Assembly: GCA_963580455.1 (NCBI GenBank) | Contig: OY756966.1 | Coordinates: 21,083,001 to 21,147,000, forward strand | DNA from: Euonymus europaeus | Taxonomy: Eukaryota; Streptophyta; Magnoliopsida; Celastrales; Celastraceae | Length of the DNA: 64,000 nucleotides | Reading direction: 5' to 3' | Shown: positions 1-11,400 of the stretch, in pieces | Position numbering within the stretch: position 1 is the first letter of the stretch | Layout of the letters: each line of letters opens with the position of its first letter | The notes under the pieces: generated by a model | Database searches by the model: none | The model's input: only the letters and a program-made list of their open reading frames with translations | Told to the model about the DNA's origin: nothing | Translations under genes and position numbers: made by a program

Positions 1-2
1 TA

Positions 3-700
3 GTAGATGTAGAGAAGCGTTATTCGGTGGTAAAGAAAATGTGTTTGACCTTGTACTATGCATGTACCAAATTAAGGTATTACCTGCTTCAGGCAAAGGT
101 GTATGTCATCTCAAAACTGGATCTGATCAAGCATATGTTAACAAAACCATTATTGACAGGATGAATTGGCCGATGGTCTTGGGATTTAACGAAGTTCAAT
201 CTTAAATGGAAGCCACAGCATGCCATAAAAGGACAAACGTTGGCTAATTTCCTTGTTGAACATCCTTGCCTTAAAGTTTCTGAAGCTTGGAGAATGGTTA
301 CTCAGGTTTGAGGGATCGAGCACAGAAACATCTACTGGTGCTGGGATAGTAATTGAATCTCCAAAAGGTACAAAAACTGTCTTAGCCTTTAATTTGGATT
401 TTGAATGTACTAACAACCAGGCAGAATATGAAGCTTTAATTATTGACTTGTAGATTTTACATGAATTAAGAGCCATAAATATTTTGGTGGTTGGAGACTC
501 TAAACTAGTCTTGAAACAGTTAACTGAGGAATACAAGTATGCTAGTTTTTCTTTGGCACCTTATTACAGTATTGCCTTACAAATCCTAGATGACTTTGAT
601 GAAGTTGAAGTACATTCCACAAAGTTAGAATTATGAAGCCAATGGGCTAGCTCAATTAGCCTCTTGCTTGACCCTACCAGAAGACTTGGTGCAACAGATT
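3..700 (+). pseudogene. RNase H plus second RNase H remnant of gypsy A pol
   Basis: The first frame reads VDVEKRYSVVKK then YYACTKLRYYLL, the end of a gypsy RNase H in which the peptide after VD(V/A)E-Y marks cell-like RNase H fused to RT. After a tether around 150-290, a second RNase H follows: GAGIVIESP, then TNNQAEYEALI, then VVGDSKLVLKQL. The TNN-AEYEAL and DS-LV motifs carry the catalytic E and D of the plant-type (archaeal-like) RNase H. Stops at about 173, 311 and 453 break the frame. The enzyme would have removed RNA from the RNA-DNA hybrid during reverse transcription; this copy cannot. Confidence 0.75.
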
Positions 701-839
701 ATTACGGTGGAAAGACGGTCTCACCCATCCATCAAAGACAAAGGCATGGTGGTAAACTGTTTAGCTGTTCAAGCTCAAATGGAAGACTGGAGAAAGGAGA
801 TCATTAACCATCTAAAATATCCAAATGATTAGGCTTCAA

Positions 840-2058
840 GAATGGTTAGGGTACTGGCTCACAGTTATGTGCTGATCGAAGATGAGTTGTTCAGAAAAGG
901 AGTTGATGGAGTATTACTACGTTGTTCTGACTTTCTAGATGGCGTTAAAATGATGCAACAAGTGCACGAAGGTATTTGTAGAGCCCATCAAGCTGGCCCA
1001 AAGATGTGATGGTTGTTAAGACAACATGGGTACCACTGGCTGACCATCTTGAAGGATTGTAGTCAATATACCAAAGGCTTCCAACTATGCCAGAAGTGTG
1101 GTAGTCTTCAGAGAGTTCCAGTAGCTGACATGAAATCTATTGTGAAGCCATGGCCGTTTCGTGGATGGCATTGGATATCATTGGGAAAATCATTCCAGCT
1201 TCTTCAAAAGGACACTACTTTATTCTGGTTTCTACCGACTACTTCAAAAAGTTGGTGGAAGCCATACCTTTGAAGAAGGTAGAACAAAGTGAGGTGGTTA
1301 ATTTTATCAAAGAACTTATTTTCAAGTTTGGGATTCCAGAGACCATCACTATCGATCAAGGAACAATGTTTACTGGAGGTGATGTAAAAGCTTTGTTGGA
1401 AGATTATGGAGTCAAACTTCTCACATCTACTCCATATTAATCTTAAGCTAATGGGCAAGCAGAGGCTTCAAATAAGGTACCCATTGCTATTTTGCAGAAT
1501 ACCATCGAAGATAATCCTAGAGCCTAACACAAGATACTACTAGAGGCGTTATGGGCTTATCGTATATCAAAGAGAACGAGCACAACTTCTAGTCCCTATG
1601 CTCTTACTTATGGGCATGACGCAGTGCTATCTATGGAACTAGTAGTTTATTCCTTAAGGGCCATGAGACAACATCATCTATTTGCTGATGAATATTTAGA
1701 AGCCTTGGTGATAGAATTGGAGCAATTGGATGATGTCAGGATAGAGGCTCTTAACAAGATGATTGTCTAGAAGAAGAAAGTATCCAATGCATATAACAAG
1801 AAAGTGAAAAAGAAGGTCTTCTATGAAGGTCAAATGGTGTGGAAAGTGATTCTACCACCAGGAACTAAATATCGAGAGCTGGGTAAATGGTCTCCCAATT
1901 AGAAGGGGCCATTCAAAATATACAAAAGTTTACAATGGAATACGTACTGGTTGGCAGACTTGGATGGTCAGCCACATAGAAGATTTATAAACGACAAATA
2001 TTTAAAGTCGTATGTTCCCAGTATTTGGGAATCTATCTCTGTAAATATGATTATGTAA
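840..2058 (+). pseudogene. Integrase remnant of gypsy A
   Basis: Fragments in changing frames give the zinc-binding N-terminus (QVHEG, then CQKCG), the catalytic core (YFKKLVEAIPLKKV, then FGIPETITIDQG, then a core ending near 1440 at the segment before the usual QANGQAEA motif, which is visible in broken form at 1447-1470) and a C-terminal stretch ending KYLKSYVPSIWE with a TAA at 2056-2058. Only 1150-1440 stays open. Integrase inserts the cDNA into chromosomes. The stops and frame changes make this a clear pseudogene. The C-terminal LKSY/LRRYY-type ending recurs in elements C and D. Confidence 0.75.
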
Positions 2059-2088
2059 AAAACACGCTGTTTTAGTAATATATAAGCG

Positions 2089-2260
2089 GGCCATCTGCGG
2101 CCACAAAGATAAATAAAATATTAGATGGCCTCAGGCCAAAAAATAAAGCAAATAGTCATAGATGGCAACATAATATTCAAATTTTTCAAAAGAAAGGCCA
2201 TATAATGGCCAACAAAATAAAAATACAATAATTTAGTAACAAAAAAGGCCAAACATTGGT
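2089..2260. repeat. GGCC-flanked mini-palindromes in gypsy A spacer
   Basis: Just after the integrase stop, pairs of GGCC recur: 2089-2092 with 2099-2102, 2127-2130 with 2134-2137, and 2196-2199 with 2207-2210, followed by a single GGCC at 2247. Each pair encloses 3-7 bases and could form a small stem. The surroundings are very AT-rich, so the clustering stands out. It lies in the same spot (integrase to antisense gene) as the minisatellite of element D. Confidence 0.5.
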
Positions 2261-2339
2261 TAAGAAGAGCAAATGTTCAAGGAAAGCAGCAAAAGAAATT
2301 GTTCAGGCAGTAATATCAATCTAACATATGCTTCAGTGT

Positions 2340-4743
2340 AGACCAAGTGGTTTTGTGAGCATGAAGACAAGATTGAGTTAGCTGCAAGTCGACAGACCAA
2401 ATTTGGGCCTCAAATAATTGTTGCTTGATGGTAGATCCAAGAGTTTGGAGTTCTGTTTGAGAGGCTTGGAATTTATCTTGCAGCTGACTTCATGTATCAA
2501 ATTGGCATTCGACCTGATCTTTCAAAGTTTGGATTTAAGCTCCAGGGTTTCAATCTCATCTTGAGAGGCAAGACTTGCGGTTTGTATTTCGACATCTTTG
2601 GTAGCCAGCTTTTCTGAATTTAGTAACAAGCCTTTATAGGAAATCCGGTATATGTTGAGCTTTTCTAGATTATGAGTTAGAGATTGTTCCTGAGTCACAT
2701 GCTACTGAAAAACGAAAGGAAGGTGGCGCAATTCGCGTTCAAGGTGGATGAGCCTACTCAAAGCATCTGGAGTAATTGTGGAGTCTGCCTAGAGAAATTT
2801 AAGTACTTCATAGCATTCTGGCTATCTTCTTCCTGAATGTCAAGAAGATCTTTTCCTAAGATGCGTACCATTTCATTGGTAGCATGTTGCAGCTCTTCTT
2901 CAGTAGGTGCTTTACTAATGGCAGGAAATGGAGACAAAAAAGGGAAAGTCTAAACCAGCCAAAGGATCCACCATGGTAGTGGGAATTACTAAGGTCAGTA
3001 ACTTATACGGCTTTACCTGCGGTCATGTATTTGGTGTTTATTGAAGATTATATTATAATTCATAATCATATTTGAGTAATAGATATACCTGGAAGGAATG
3101 AGGAGTACTTGAATCAACAACCTATTGAATTGAGGTCTTGGGATTCATCTCAGTGGTGTTTGCAACATAGGTAATCGAAACTTGCTCGTTGTCACCTTCC
3201 TTGGAGACGTCGTCATAGTCATTACCATCTCTTCAGAAACTTCGATTGGTACAAAACTGGACTTAGTTTTTCTTAGACGAGTAGTCGATCGTTGAGACCT
3301 CCACAGAGTAGGAGTCATAATCTTTTTCTTAGAAGAAGCAGGTTCAGTCTTCACTGTCTTTAACCTCTTGGATGAAATAGGTACAATAGGAACTGTTACA
3401 TACCAATCGGTTAGGACAAAGCATCAAATATACAAGTTGGTAGAGGTTAAGAAATACTTACTGGCAAATGTACGAGTGGAACCTGAAAAGGGAAATTCCA
3501 GAGCAGGAAGTAGGTTGGCATAATAGTCATCTCTCCAAAATAGATAAGAAGGAATGCAGCTTGGCTTGAAGGAAGGTAGCAATTGAAACATGAATTTCTT
3601 CAAGGAATTGGTATTGGCAGTAACTTGGCTCTGTATTACTGTTCTCTCTTCACCAAGAGAATTATAATGATGGAGACGATCCAAAGGGATGCTTTAGGTG
3701 TAACCAAGTTGTCTGGCATAGAAATGTGGATTGTATGCCTCAAAACCACAAGCAAGATTCATCAGGTTGTCCACATTGGCACCCTCATGAAGATATCTAG
3801 GTGTAGTAACACAAGCCCAGAAATCTCAGAGAGAAAATAGCAAATAATCTACATCTGAACGAGTAGGTGATAGTCTCAGAAATAAATTGAACATCTCGAC
3901 AAATGATTTTTCACTAGTGCAAGACAAGACAACTTTTCCATAAGAGTAAAAGCGAAGAGGGAATTGGCAATTGAGAGCACGCAGAAAAGGAAAGTAATGA
4001 AATAGCCAGAGCTAAACGAGCCAAAGACCACCAGAAATACGATGGAAGTATGGGAATTCAAAGTAAGAAGAGATAAACAATGGTAGATGCGACCTAACCA
4101 GATGCTGCCTAGAGCCACATTTTGACCTTCAGCTAGGGCACATGCAAGAGGTAAATAGTCTTTGGCAGGTTGATTAGCGAAAGTCCCAACAATATACTTG
4201 CTAATCAGGCACCAAAGGAAGAGGACATGCTCTCGATAGCTAGGGGTACCAAAACGTTCGGTGGAACTCAGCCCTTTGTATGGGGTTCTTTTTATCCTCA
4301 ATCCCAACCTCTCCAAGAAAAATAGAGGAAAATAGATTTGGAGCATCTTGACCAGTGATGGGAAGACCAGAAAGAGCATACACATCTCTGAGAGTAATGT
4401 TCATGTGACCCCCAGGGAATATGAAACAGTTGGTGGACAAAGACCAGAAGCAGCAAGCAGTAGAAAGGAGAGGAGCATCGAAAGGAATCGCTTCCAGAGC
4501 CATCTCAATCAGGTGATCTAAACCTTGATTGACCCATTGCACACCAAACTCAGAACGAAGGCATGAAACCTAGGCGGACCAATCGGCAGGAGGTTTTGGC
4601 CAAGAAGGATGGCGTTCTAAGGCAGAAAGAATGTCTACTTGATTGGCGAGTAATTGGCTGTGATTTAAACACGCAAGAGGTTGGAATTTATTTGTGGGAA
4701 GATGCGAGTCAGTAGAAAAATCGAGAGGAAGGAAAGACGTCAT
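2340..4743 (-). pseudogene. Antisense plant mobile domain (PMD) gene carried by gypsy A
   Basis: This gene runs opposite to the element. It probably starts with the ATG at 4743-4741, giving a short leader and then the aminotransferase-like plant mobile domain at about 4545-3990: FPGGHMNITLRDVYALSGLPITG, then, after a frameshift near 4240-4330, YREHVLFLWCLISKYI and KDYLPLACALAEGQNVALG. A GT-AG intron is visible at 3461-3393 (donor GTAAGT) and another at 3088-3017. The basic region at 3354-3145 follows the first intron. A broken heptad-rich segment at about 2720-2440 suggests a C-terminal coiled coil. A stop near 4572 and the frameshift disable it. PMD proteins are known from hosts (MAIL1/MAIN type) and from gypsy and Mutator elements; the role in the element is not established. 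Confidence 0.75.
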
Positions 4744-4939
4744 AGAGAGTAAAGAAACAGGCGATAGTGCTCAAGAAGGTATGAAGAATTATGGGAAAAA
4801 TATTTGGAACAAGAGTCTTTATGAGTTGGGAGACAGGAATAGCAGCTAGATTTTTCAAATTAATAAAGGTAACTAAACAAAATATGAAAAGGCACGAAAA
4901 ATCAGTTCAGAATCTAACTCAAACGGATAGTTGAATTTG

Positions 4940-4955
4940 AGCTGAGGGGGGAAAT
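4940..4955 (+). promoter_or_regulatory. Polypurine tract of gypsy A
   Basis: The purine run GAGGGGGGAAAT lies directly before the TGTTGATACC that starts the 3' LTR. Its role is to prime plus-strand DNA synthesis. Its position defines the LTR border. Confidence 0.7.
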
Positions 4956-5750
4956 TGTTGATACCATATCTCTCTAGGTTCAAGCCCAACTTCAAGATTA
5001 GGCCCATGTTGGTTATTCAAGGTTAATCCGGGCATAGAACAAGGAGGTTGGCCCAAATAAACAGCCCGTGAAGAATTAATTTGGTCTAGCCTGAAGAGTT
5101 CAAGTCCACCAAGGAGTGTATAATAGTTTGGCCTAAAAATGAGGAACCAGTAGCTAAAATATGGATAGGTGATAAGAGTTGTGTAAAAACCAACTGTCAT
5201 GATTTGTTTAAGCTGCATGATTGGAAGTTTGAGTTTTGTCCAGAAAAGTAGGGCTTACTGGAAGGAGAACTTGAGACATGGCCAGAGATTGGCCAGAGAT
5301 TGGTGGAAGAAAAGTTTTAAGTAAGGTGGTAGACAGAAGAAGAAGACATCAGCGAATCAAACCAAAAACCAGCCAAGAGCAATCAACTCAAGCCAAGAGC
5401 TTACATTAGAATCAAGTCTATTATTGTCCAAGCGATTTCCTTGCAATTCTGTAATTTCAGTATGTCAACCATTATGATACTACCTTTGTTTTGAACAATT
5501 ACTGTCAAGTATCAATGCCAACTATCGCTGTGACAATATGTGTTTGGTGTCATTTGATATTTATTTCTTCTAATCTCAACAAAGCGCACTTCCAGTGGAG
5601 TTGGGGAACCTAGGATTACTAGGTCCCAAGGTAATTCGTACATTCGTTTGATTTAGTTAGATAGTAATTGGTGCAAGTTTTATTATTTTGATAGCTTGAG
5701 ACACTATAATCTCTGGCACACCTGCAAACAAACACCATTTTGGGCCAACA
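4956..5750 (+). repeat. 3' LTR of gypsy A
   Basis: About 795 bp, starting TGTTGATACC after the purine tract and ending GGGCCAACA, so the ends form the short inverted repeat TGTTG/CAACA. The partner LTR is outside the window, so the 3' border rests on this inverted repeat only. Confidence 0.65.
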
Positions 5751-6450
5751 CTATCCTTTTAAAATAATCTACATTTTAATCATTTTGTAAGAAGATATTA
5801 TTGTTCAATATATACAAAAGAAAAAATTATGGTGTTGTATTAAACAAAAATAGTGGTGTATTTAACCGCCCCATAACTAAATTAGTTTACAGTACTTATA
5901 TTGAAAAAAAACTTATAATCACAAGTGCTTCTCAAAATACAATTTTTACCTCTATTGAATAGCTTGATAAACATAAATCTTACCCCAAAACTTAAAATAT
6001 TCATCCATAATTATAAAATAATAATTATGAGAATAAAAATAATGGTTATGTGAGAAAAAACTTAAAAGAGATAATAGAGAATTGAAAAATGATCTAGTTT
6101 TTGTGATCAATAAAGGAAAACTTCACTTACTTTTATAGAGAAAGAGAAGGAACCCTCCTCTCCATTTGGGTTATCTTACAGTGATAACTTGATATTACTG
6201 ATATTTTGTCATGTAAGAACAAGACCTAAGGGTCTTTTTTCAAAACAAAAAACTAACAATATATATTCAAATTTATTTATGTGGGCAAACTCTTATTGTA
6301 TAACAGTAGCATTCTGCCACTTTGTTGTGGGCCCTAACACTTTATTTAAGTTCTGACGTAAGTCATTCACAAGAGAGTGAATCGTACTTGTTATTCTTTG
6401 TTAACTTCCCATCATTCTTTTTGTAGAAATCATAGTGCTCTGTGATGGGA
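5751..6450. other. AT-rich intergenic DNA, no gene seen
   Basis: Long A/T runs and stops in all frames. I see no coding or RNA gene signal. Confidence 0.6.
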
Positions 6451-6479
6451 TATAGTATGACTATACTTAGCAGATACTT

Positions 6480-6900
6480 GACTGCATTTAACAATACCTC
6501 TCTATTCCACCCCCTCCTAGCCTATCATATCTCATTTAAAAATTATACTATGAGTAACTTTAGTGATATAAGACACTCCAAAATTTTCATTTCTTTAATT
6601 GGATCACACATCTGTTACACAAAAAATCAAATACATATTCATCCACATTATCAAAACACACCTTTTAATACAATCAAATCAGTAAAACATAAGTTTTTAT
6701 ACATTTTTCTCTTTCTCCATTAACAAAATCTCTAAATATCATGAAACATACAAAATTAATAGTGGGTCTCATATCTTTACAAAAAGTCAAGTCACATACT
6801 CATCCACATTATGAAAACACACAACATTAACAAAAATACACATTCTCATACATTATAAAATAACATTTTCAAGAAATTCATTGTACATGCTATAATGATG
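6480..6900 (+). mobile_element. Miniature element copy, diverged (family of 40437-40770)
   Basis: It shares ordered blocks with the elements at 40437-40770 and 39530-39860: GGATCACACATCTGTTACAC, repeated CATCCACATTA/AAAACACA blocks, AACAAAAATACACATTCT, and an ending CATTGTACATGCT that matches CATTGTATGTGCTC. The left end is not clear, so the borders are approximate. Confidence 0.45.
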
Positions 6901-7945
6901 AGCAATTTTATGACGAGAAAATGTACTAATAATGAGAGGAAAATTTTTGCGTCCCACCCCAATTAAAGACGACACCATTCCACCATATCTAACTTGTTGA
7001 CACGTGTTAAGTGAGGTTAGGATAGTTATTTTGTTACTTGAACCTATTAGTAAGTCTTGTTATGTGTGTATGCGGTGATAAAAATTACCAATATGGACTT
7101 AACAAATTGTAAACAAAATTTGGTTTGAATTCCAACAAAATGGGGTCATTTTACACGTGGCCCCACTGTTTGAAATTTCTTCATTTAATTAATTTTTTAA
7201 AAACATATTAAAACCTTAATTTAAATTGAAGAAACTATCACATTTTAAAATTCCTAATTCAATTTTTTTAGAAGTGATTCAATTAATTTTTAAAAAATAT
7301 ACTCCTTGATATCTCGTTTGAAATTAAATTTTTGTACTTTATTTTTTTTTAATTTTTTTAGATCTATTAAATTGATATTAATTTGTTCCTTTTAAATATT
7401 ATTATTTTTTACAATATTTCTCTAATTTTTATTTAATATTTATAACTACAGATATGAAGTATTCATTGTTTGCAATAATATCAATGTCTAATGTTACTCT
7501 TTTAAAAGGTTACTATTTCAAAAAGTATAATGTTATAACGTTATTGTTTTACAATGTTAACATTACTGTTTCAAAAATAGTAACATTATAATGTTAAGTA
7601 ATTTTCTCTAAAATCACAAAATTAGTGAAAACAGTATCATTAAATAATTGTTAATTTATATTAAAAATTTTAGAAAAAATATAAAACATTAAATAATGAC
7701 ACGGGTGACATGTTGTGTGACAATATTAGTTGTAATTTTTTATGTTATGTTTTGCTCTGTTCTGTAGGTGGACATTTTATATGTTTAGTTGGGGTATTTT
7801 GGTATTTTCTCAGCTGTTGTTTGTTCCCTAAAAGCCTTAGTCAGTATGTTGGTCAAGGCAGTTGAATGAATATTGAATGAAAGATAAGGCGGTGTTTTCT
7901 TGGAACGTTTATTTCTTTTTTAATCCTTCTTCTCTTGAGTGTTAT
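6901..7945. other. AT-rich intergenic DNA flanking copia B
   Basis: No gene is visible. The stretch at 7480-7600 has partly inverted AATGTTA/TAACATT blocks. The last bases, GTTAT at 7941-7945, are the left target-site duplication of copia B. Confidence 0.6.
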
Positions 7946-8410
7946 TGTTAGTTTCACAGATTCACTGTGCTTTGAAGAAGAAGAAGAGAAGATTCAGAGT
8001 ATAGAAGTTAAACAAGTCGAAGCATTAGAATTGAATATTCATTCAATGTGCAACAAACGGCTAGAAAGCCTTACAATATATAAGAATATCTCAAACGGCT
8101 AGAAAGCCTTATAATATATAAAAATATAAGACTCACTGGACTAATAATAATAAACTATTAAGAATTTGAATCAAGCCGTTTGTCCAACTTGACTAACCAA
8201 AATAGAACTAGGCCTATATGACCAAAGTCCATAACTAACAACCATGACTCATGATAAAATAAAGCCCAATAAGTAAATATAAGCCAATAACCCAAGTCTG
8301 CAAGATGAAGACAAGGGAAAGGAATTGACGCAGCTTGAACAACCTTCGCTTCGTCATGAATTAGGTCACAAGCAGAGCCGAGCGTAGGCAGAGATGCTGA
8401 GATGCTATCA
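7946..8410 (-). repeat. 3' LTR of copia B
   Basis: 465 bp, read on the minus strand as TGATAGCATC...CTAACA. It contains a 38-bp tandem duplication (starting at about 8055 and 8093) that doubles a TATATATT-type box followed by AAGGCTTTCTAGCCG on the minus strand. The first three bases on that strand, TGA, serve as the pol stop codon. Confidence 0.95.
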
Positions 8411-11400
8411 CCCCCCTTCAAGTGGAGCATGTGCGTTGGCAAACATGGTCAACTTGGCAGTGAGATATTGAAGGCGATGAGCTGGAACAGGCTTAGTCAG
8501 AATGTCTCCTAGTTGTTCTTCCGATTTGAGGTGAGTGAGTTGTATGAGACCTTCTTGAACTTTATCCCGAGTGAAATGGAGATCAAGCTCTATATGCTTG
8601 GTTCTCTCATGAAATACCGGGTTATTTGCTATGTGAATAGCTGCCTGGCTGTCACAATGTAAAACTATTGGCTTGATAATGTCAATCTTCAATTCAGAGA
8701 ATAAACTAGATAACCAGCATAATTCACTAGTTGTAGTTGCCATTGCGCGATACTCGGCTTCTGCTGAGGATCTGGAAACGGTACTTTGTTTCTTTGATTT
8801 CCATGAAATCAAAGAATGTCCAAGCTTGACGCAAAAGCCTGTGACAGACCGTCTTGTATCAATGCAAGAGGCCCAATCAGCATTGCAGTATGCTTCAACC
8901 TGCAATTTGTTAGTACGAGGATAGAAGAGTCCTTGATTTATGGACCCTTTGATATACTTGAGAATCTTGTAAGCAGCATGTAAATGCATATCTGTAGGAG
9001 TCTGCATATATTGACTTAAATTATTAACAGCAAAAGTAATGTCTGGCCGTGTTAAGGTTAAATACATCAGCCTGCCAATTAATCTCCTATACTGTAGAGG
9101 GTCATCTAGTATTTTGCCTGAGGTAGCTGATAATTTGACATTTGAATCGGTTGGAGAAATGCTGGTCTTAGTTTGGGTAAAACCTGTATCTTTTAACAGG
9201 TCTAAAATATACTTCTTTTGACCTAAAATTAATCCATTATCTGTGTAGTTTATTTCAAGACCTAGAAAATACCTTAACTTTCCTAAGTCCTTTATCTTAA
9301 AACATGTTGCTAGGTATTGTTTGACCTTATTAATCAAATCAATATTATTTCCCCCCAAGGCCATATCATCAACATAGAGTAATAAGATGACTATATTATA
9401 ATGTTCTTTATAGAAAAACAAAAAATAATCAGCCCTACTCTGCTGGAAACCAAAATTTAATAAAGCTGTCCTACATTTTTCATTCCACTGTCGTGAGGCC
9501 TGTTTTAAATCATAAATTGATTTTCTTAACCTACAAACTAGATTTGACTTATCAGTTTTAAAACCTGGAGGAATTTTCATATAAACCTCCTCTTGTAAAT
9601 CTCCATTGAGAAAAGCATTATGCACATCTAAATGATGTGCATGCCAATTGTACATGCTTACCAATGCTAAAAACACTCTAACAGTTGTGATTTTCACCAC
9701 GGGAGCAAAAGTTTCTTTATAATCAAAACCTTCACTTTGGTTGAAGCCTTGAGCTACTAACCGAGCTTTGTACCTTTCTATTGTTCCATCAGAATTAAAC
9801 TTAATCTTATAAACCCATTTACAACCTATGGCTTTTCTCCCCTCTGGTAGAGTAGTTAATTCCCAAGTAGCATTATCTCTCAGTGCTTGCAACTCTAAAT
9901 CCATAGCCTGACACCACTTAGGATCTTGCAAAGCTTGCTTATAAGTTCTAGGTTCTGTAATAACCATGATGTTTGCAATAAAATGCTCATGAGATGTAGT
10001 ATGTATGTCATGAGATGCATGAAAGGAGGCAATGTCACATTCATAATCATTTAAATAAGTAGGCATCTTTCTTAGTCGAGTTGATCTCTGTGCCTCATTG
10101 CATGATTGAATTGGTAAAATAGAAATGGTAGAATTCTGATCTAAAGTATTTGTGTTAGTGGCAGATGATGTGTTATGAGTTGCAGAATTTGTTTTGAAAG
10201 GAAACTCATTTTCAAAGAAAGTTACATCTCTAGACACAAACACTTCTTGTGTGGTCAAATCTAATAGTCTGTATCCCTTAATTCCTGTAGGATAGCCTAA
10301 GAAAACACATGGGGTAGCCTTAGCTTCAAACTTTGAAGAAACTGGCCTATTGTTTTTGGCAATGCAATAGCACCCAAAAACTTTAAGTATTGAATAATCA
10401 AAAGGCTTATTATATAAGACCTCATATGGAGATTTATAGTCTAATGATTTATTTGGTAATCTATTTATCAAAAAAACTGCTGTGTGCACACAGTAGGACC
10501 AAAAATTTTCTGAGATTCCACTATGTAGCTTAATAGTCCTAGCTGTATTTAACAAATATTGATGCTTTCTCTCAACAGTACCATTTTGTTGAGGAGTATA
10601 ATTGCATGATTTCTGGTGCTGAATACCTTCTGTCAAATAATATTCTCCCATATCAAATTCAAGACCATTATCACTTCTTATAATTTGAACCTTCTTTTGA
10701 AACTGTGTATTAGCATAGTTGATGAAAGCCTTGATATAAGTTCTAGTCTGAGCCTTAGAAGTCATCAAATAAATCCATGTCATGTGAGAAAAATCATCAA
10801 CTATAGTTAGAAAATACTTAAAACCATCTAAAGAAGAGATAGCATTAGGACCCCAGATGTCCATGTGCACTAATTGAAAACAATCTGTAGTACTAGAATT
10901 GCTTAAGGGAAAAGACTTTCTATTCATTTTAGCCAAAATACATTCCTTACAATCATCAGAAATATCATTAGTTACAATAGGAACCGAATGAAAAATTTTG
11001 CTAGAAGGATGTCCAAGTCGTCTATGCCATGTCTCTGAAGAAGTTGTAGAATTAACAAAAGCTTTGAGTCCTAAGTCAGATTGATTGTGATTGTCCTTCT
11101 GAAAATAATAGAGATCTTTAAGCATTTTCCCCATGCCCATTCTCTTCAGGGTTCCTAAATCCTGCAGTTCACATCTATCCTTAGTGAAGAGTAAAGCATA
11201 TTGACCCTGATATGTTAATTTACTCACTGATATCAGGTTAAAAATGAAGGTAGGCACACAAAGAACATTTTGTAAAATCAATTCTGGTGAAAGTTGAACA
11301 GTACCTATATGTGTTATGCTATGTTTGTCTCCATTAGGCAAATACACATAAGATTGATGCACTTTATGATATGTATGATATAAGGATGGATGACATATGA

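Larger units (their letters stand above)
1..5750 (+). mobile_element. Ty3/gypsy element A (Tat-like), 3' part, cut by window edge
   Basis: The sequence opens inside the RNase H end of pol and continues through a second RNase H, integrase, a spacer with an antisense gene, a polypurine tract and a 3' LTR. The double RNase H and the antisense gene between integrase and LTR are known traits of the Tat lineage of plant gypsy elements. Gag, protease, reverse transcriptase, the 5' LTR and the left target-site repeat lie outside the window. Many stops break the coding frames, so the copy is dead. Lineage is inferred from gene order, not from a phylogeny. Confidence 0.85.

Noticed and set aside
1..5750. 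Envelope-like gene in the 3' region of element A
   Set aside because: The extra gene is on the opposite strand and encodes a plant mobile domain; no signal peptide or fusion-type membrane segments in the sense strand.
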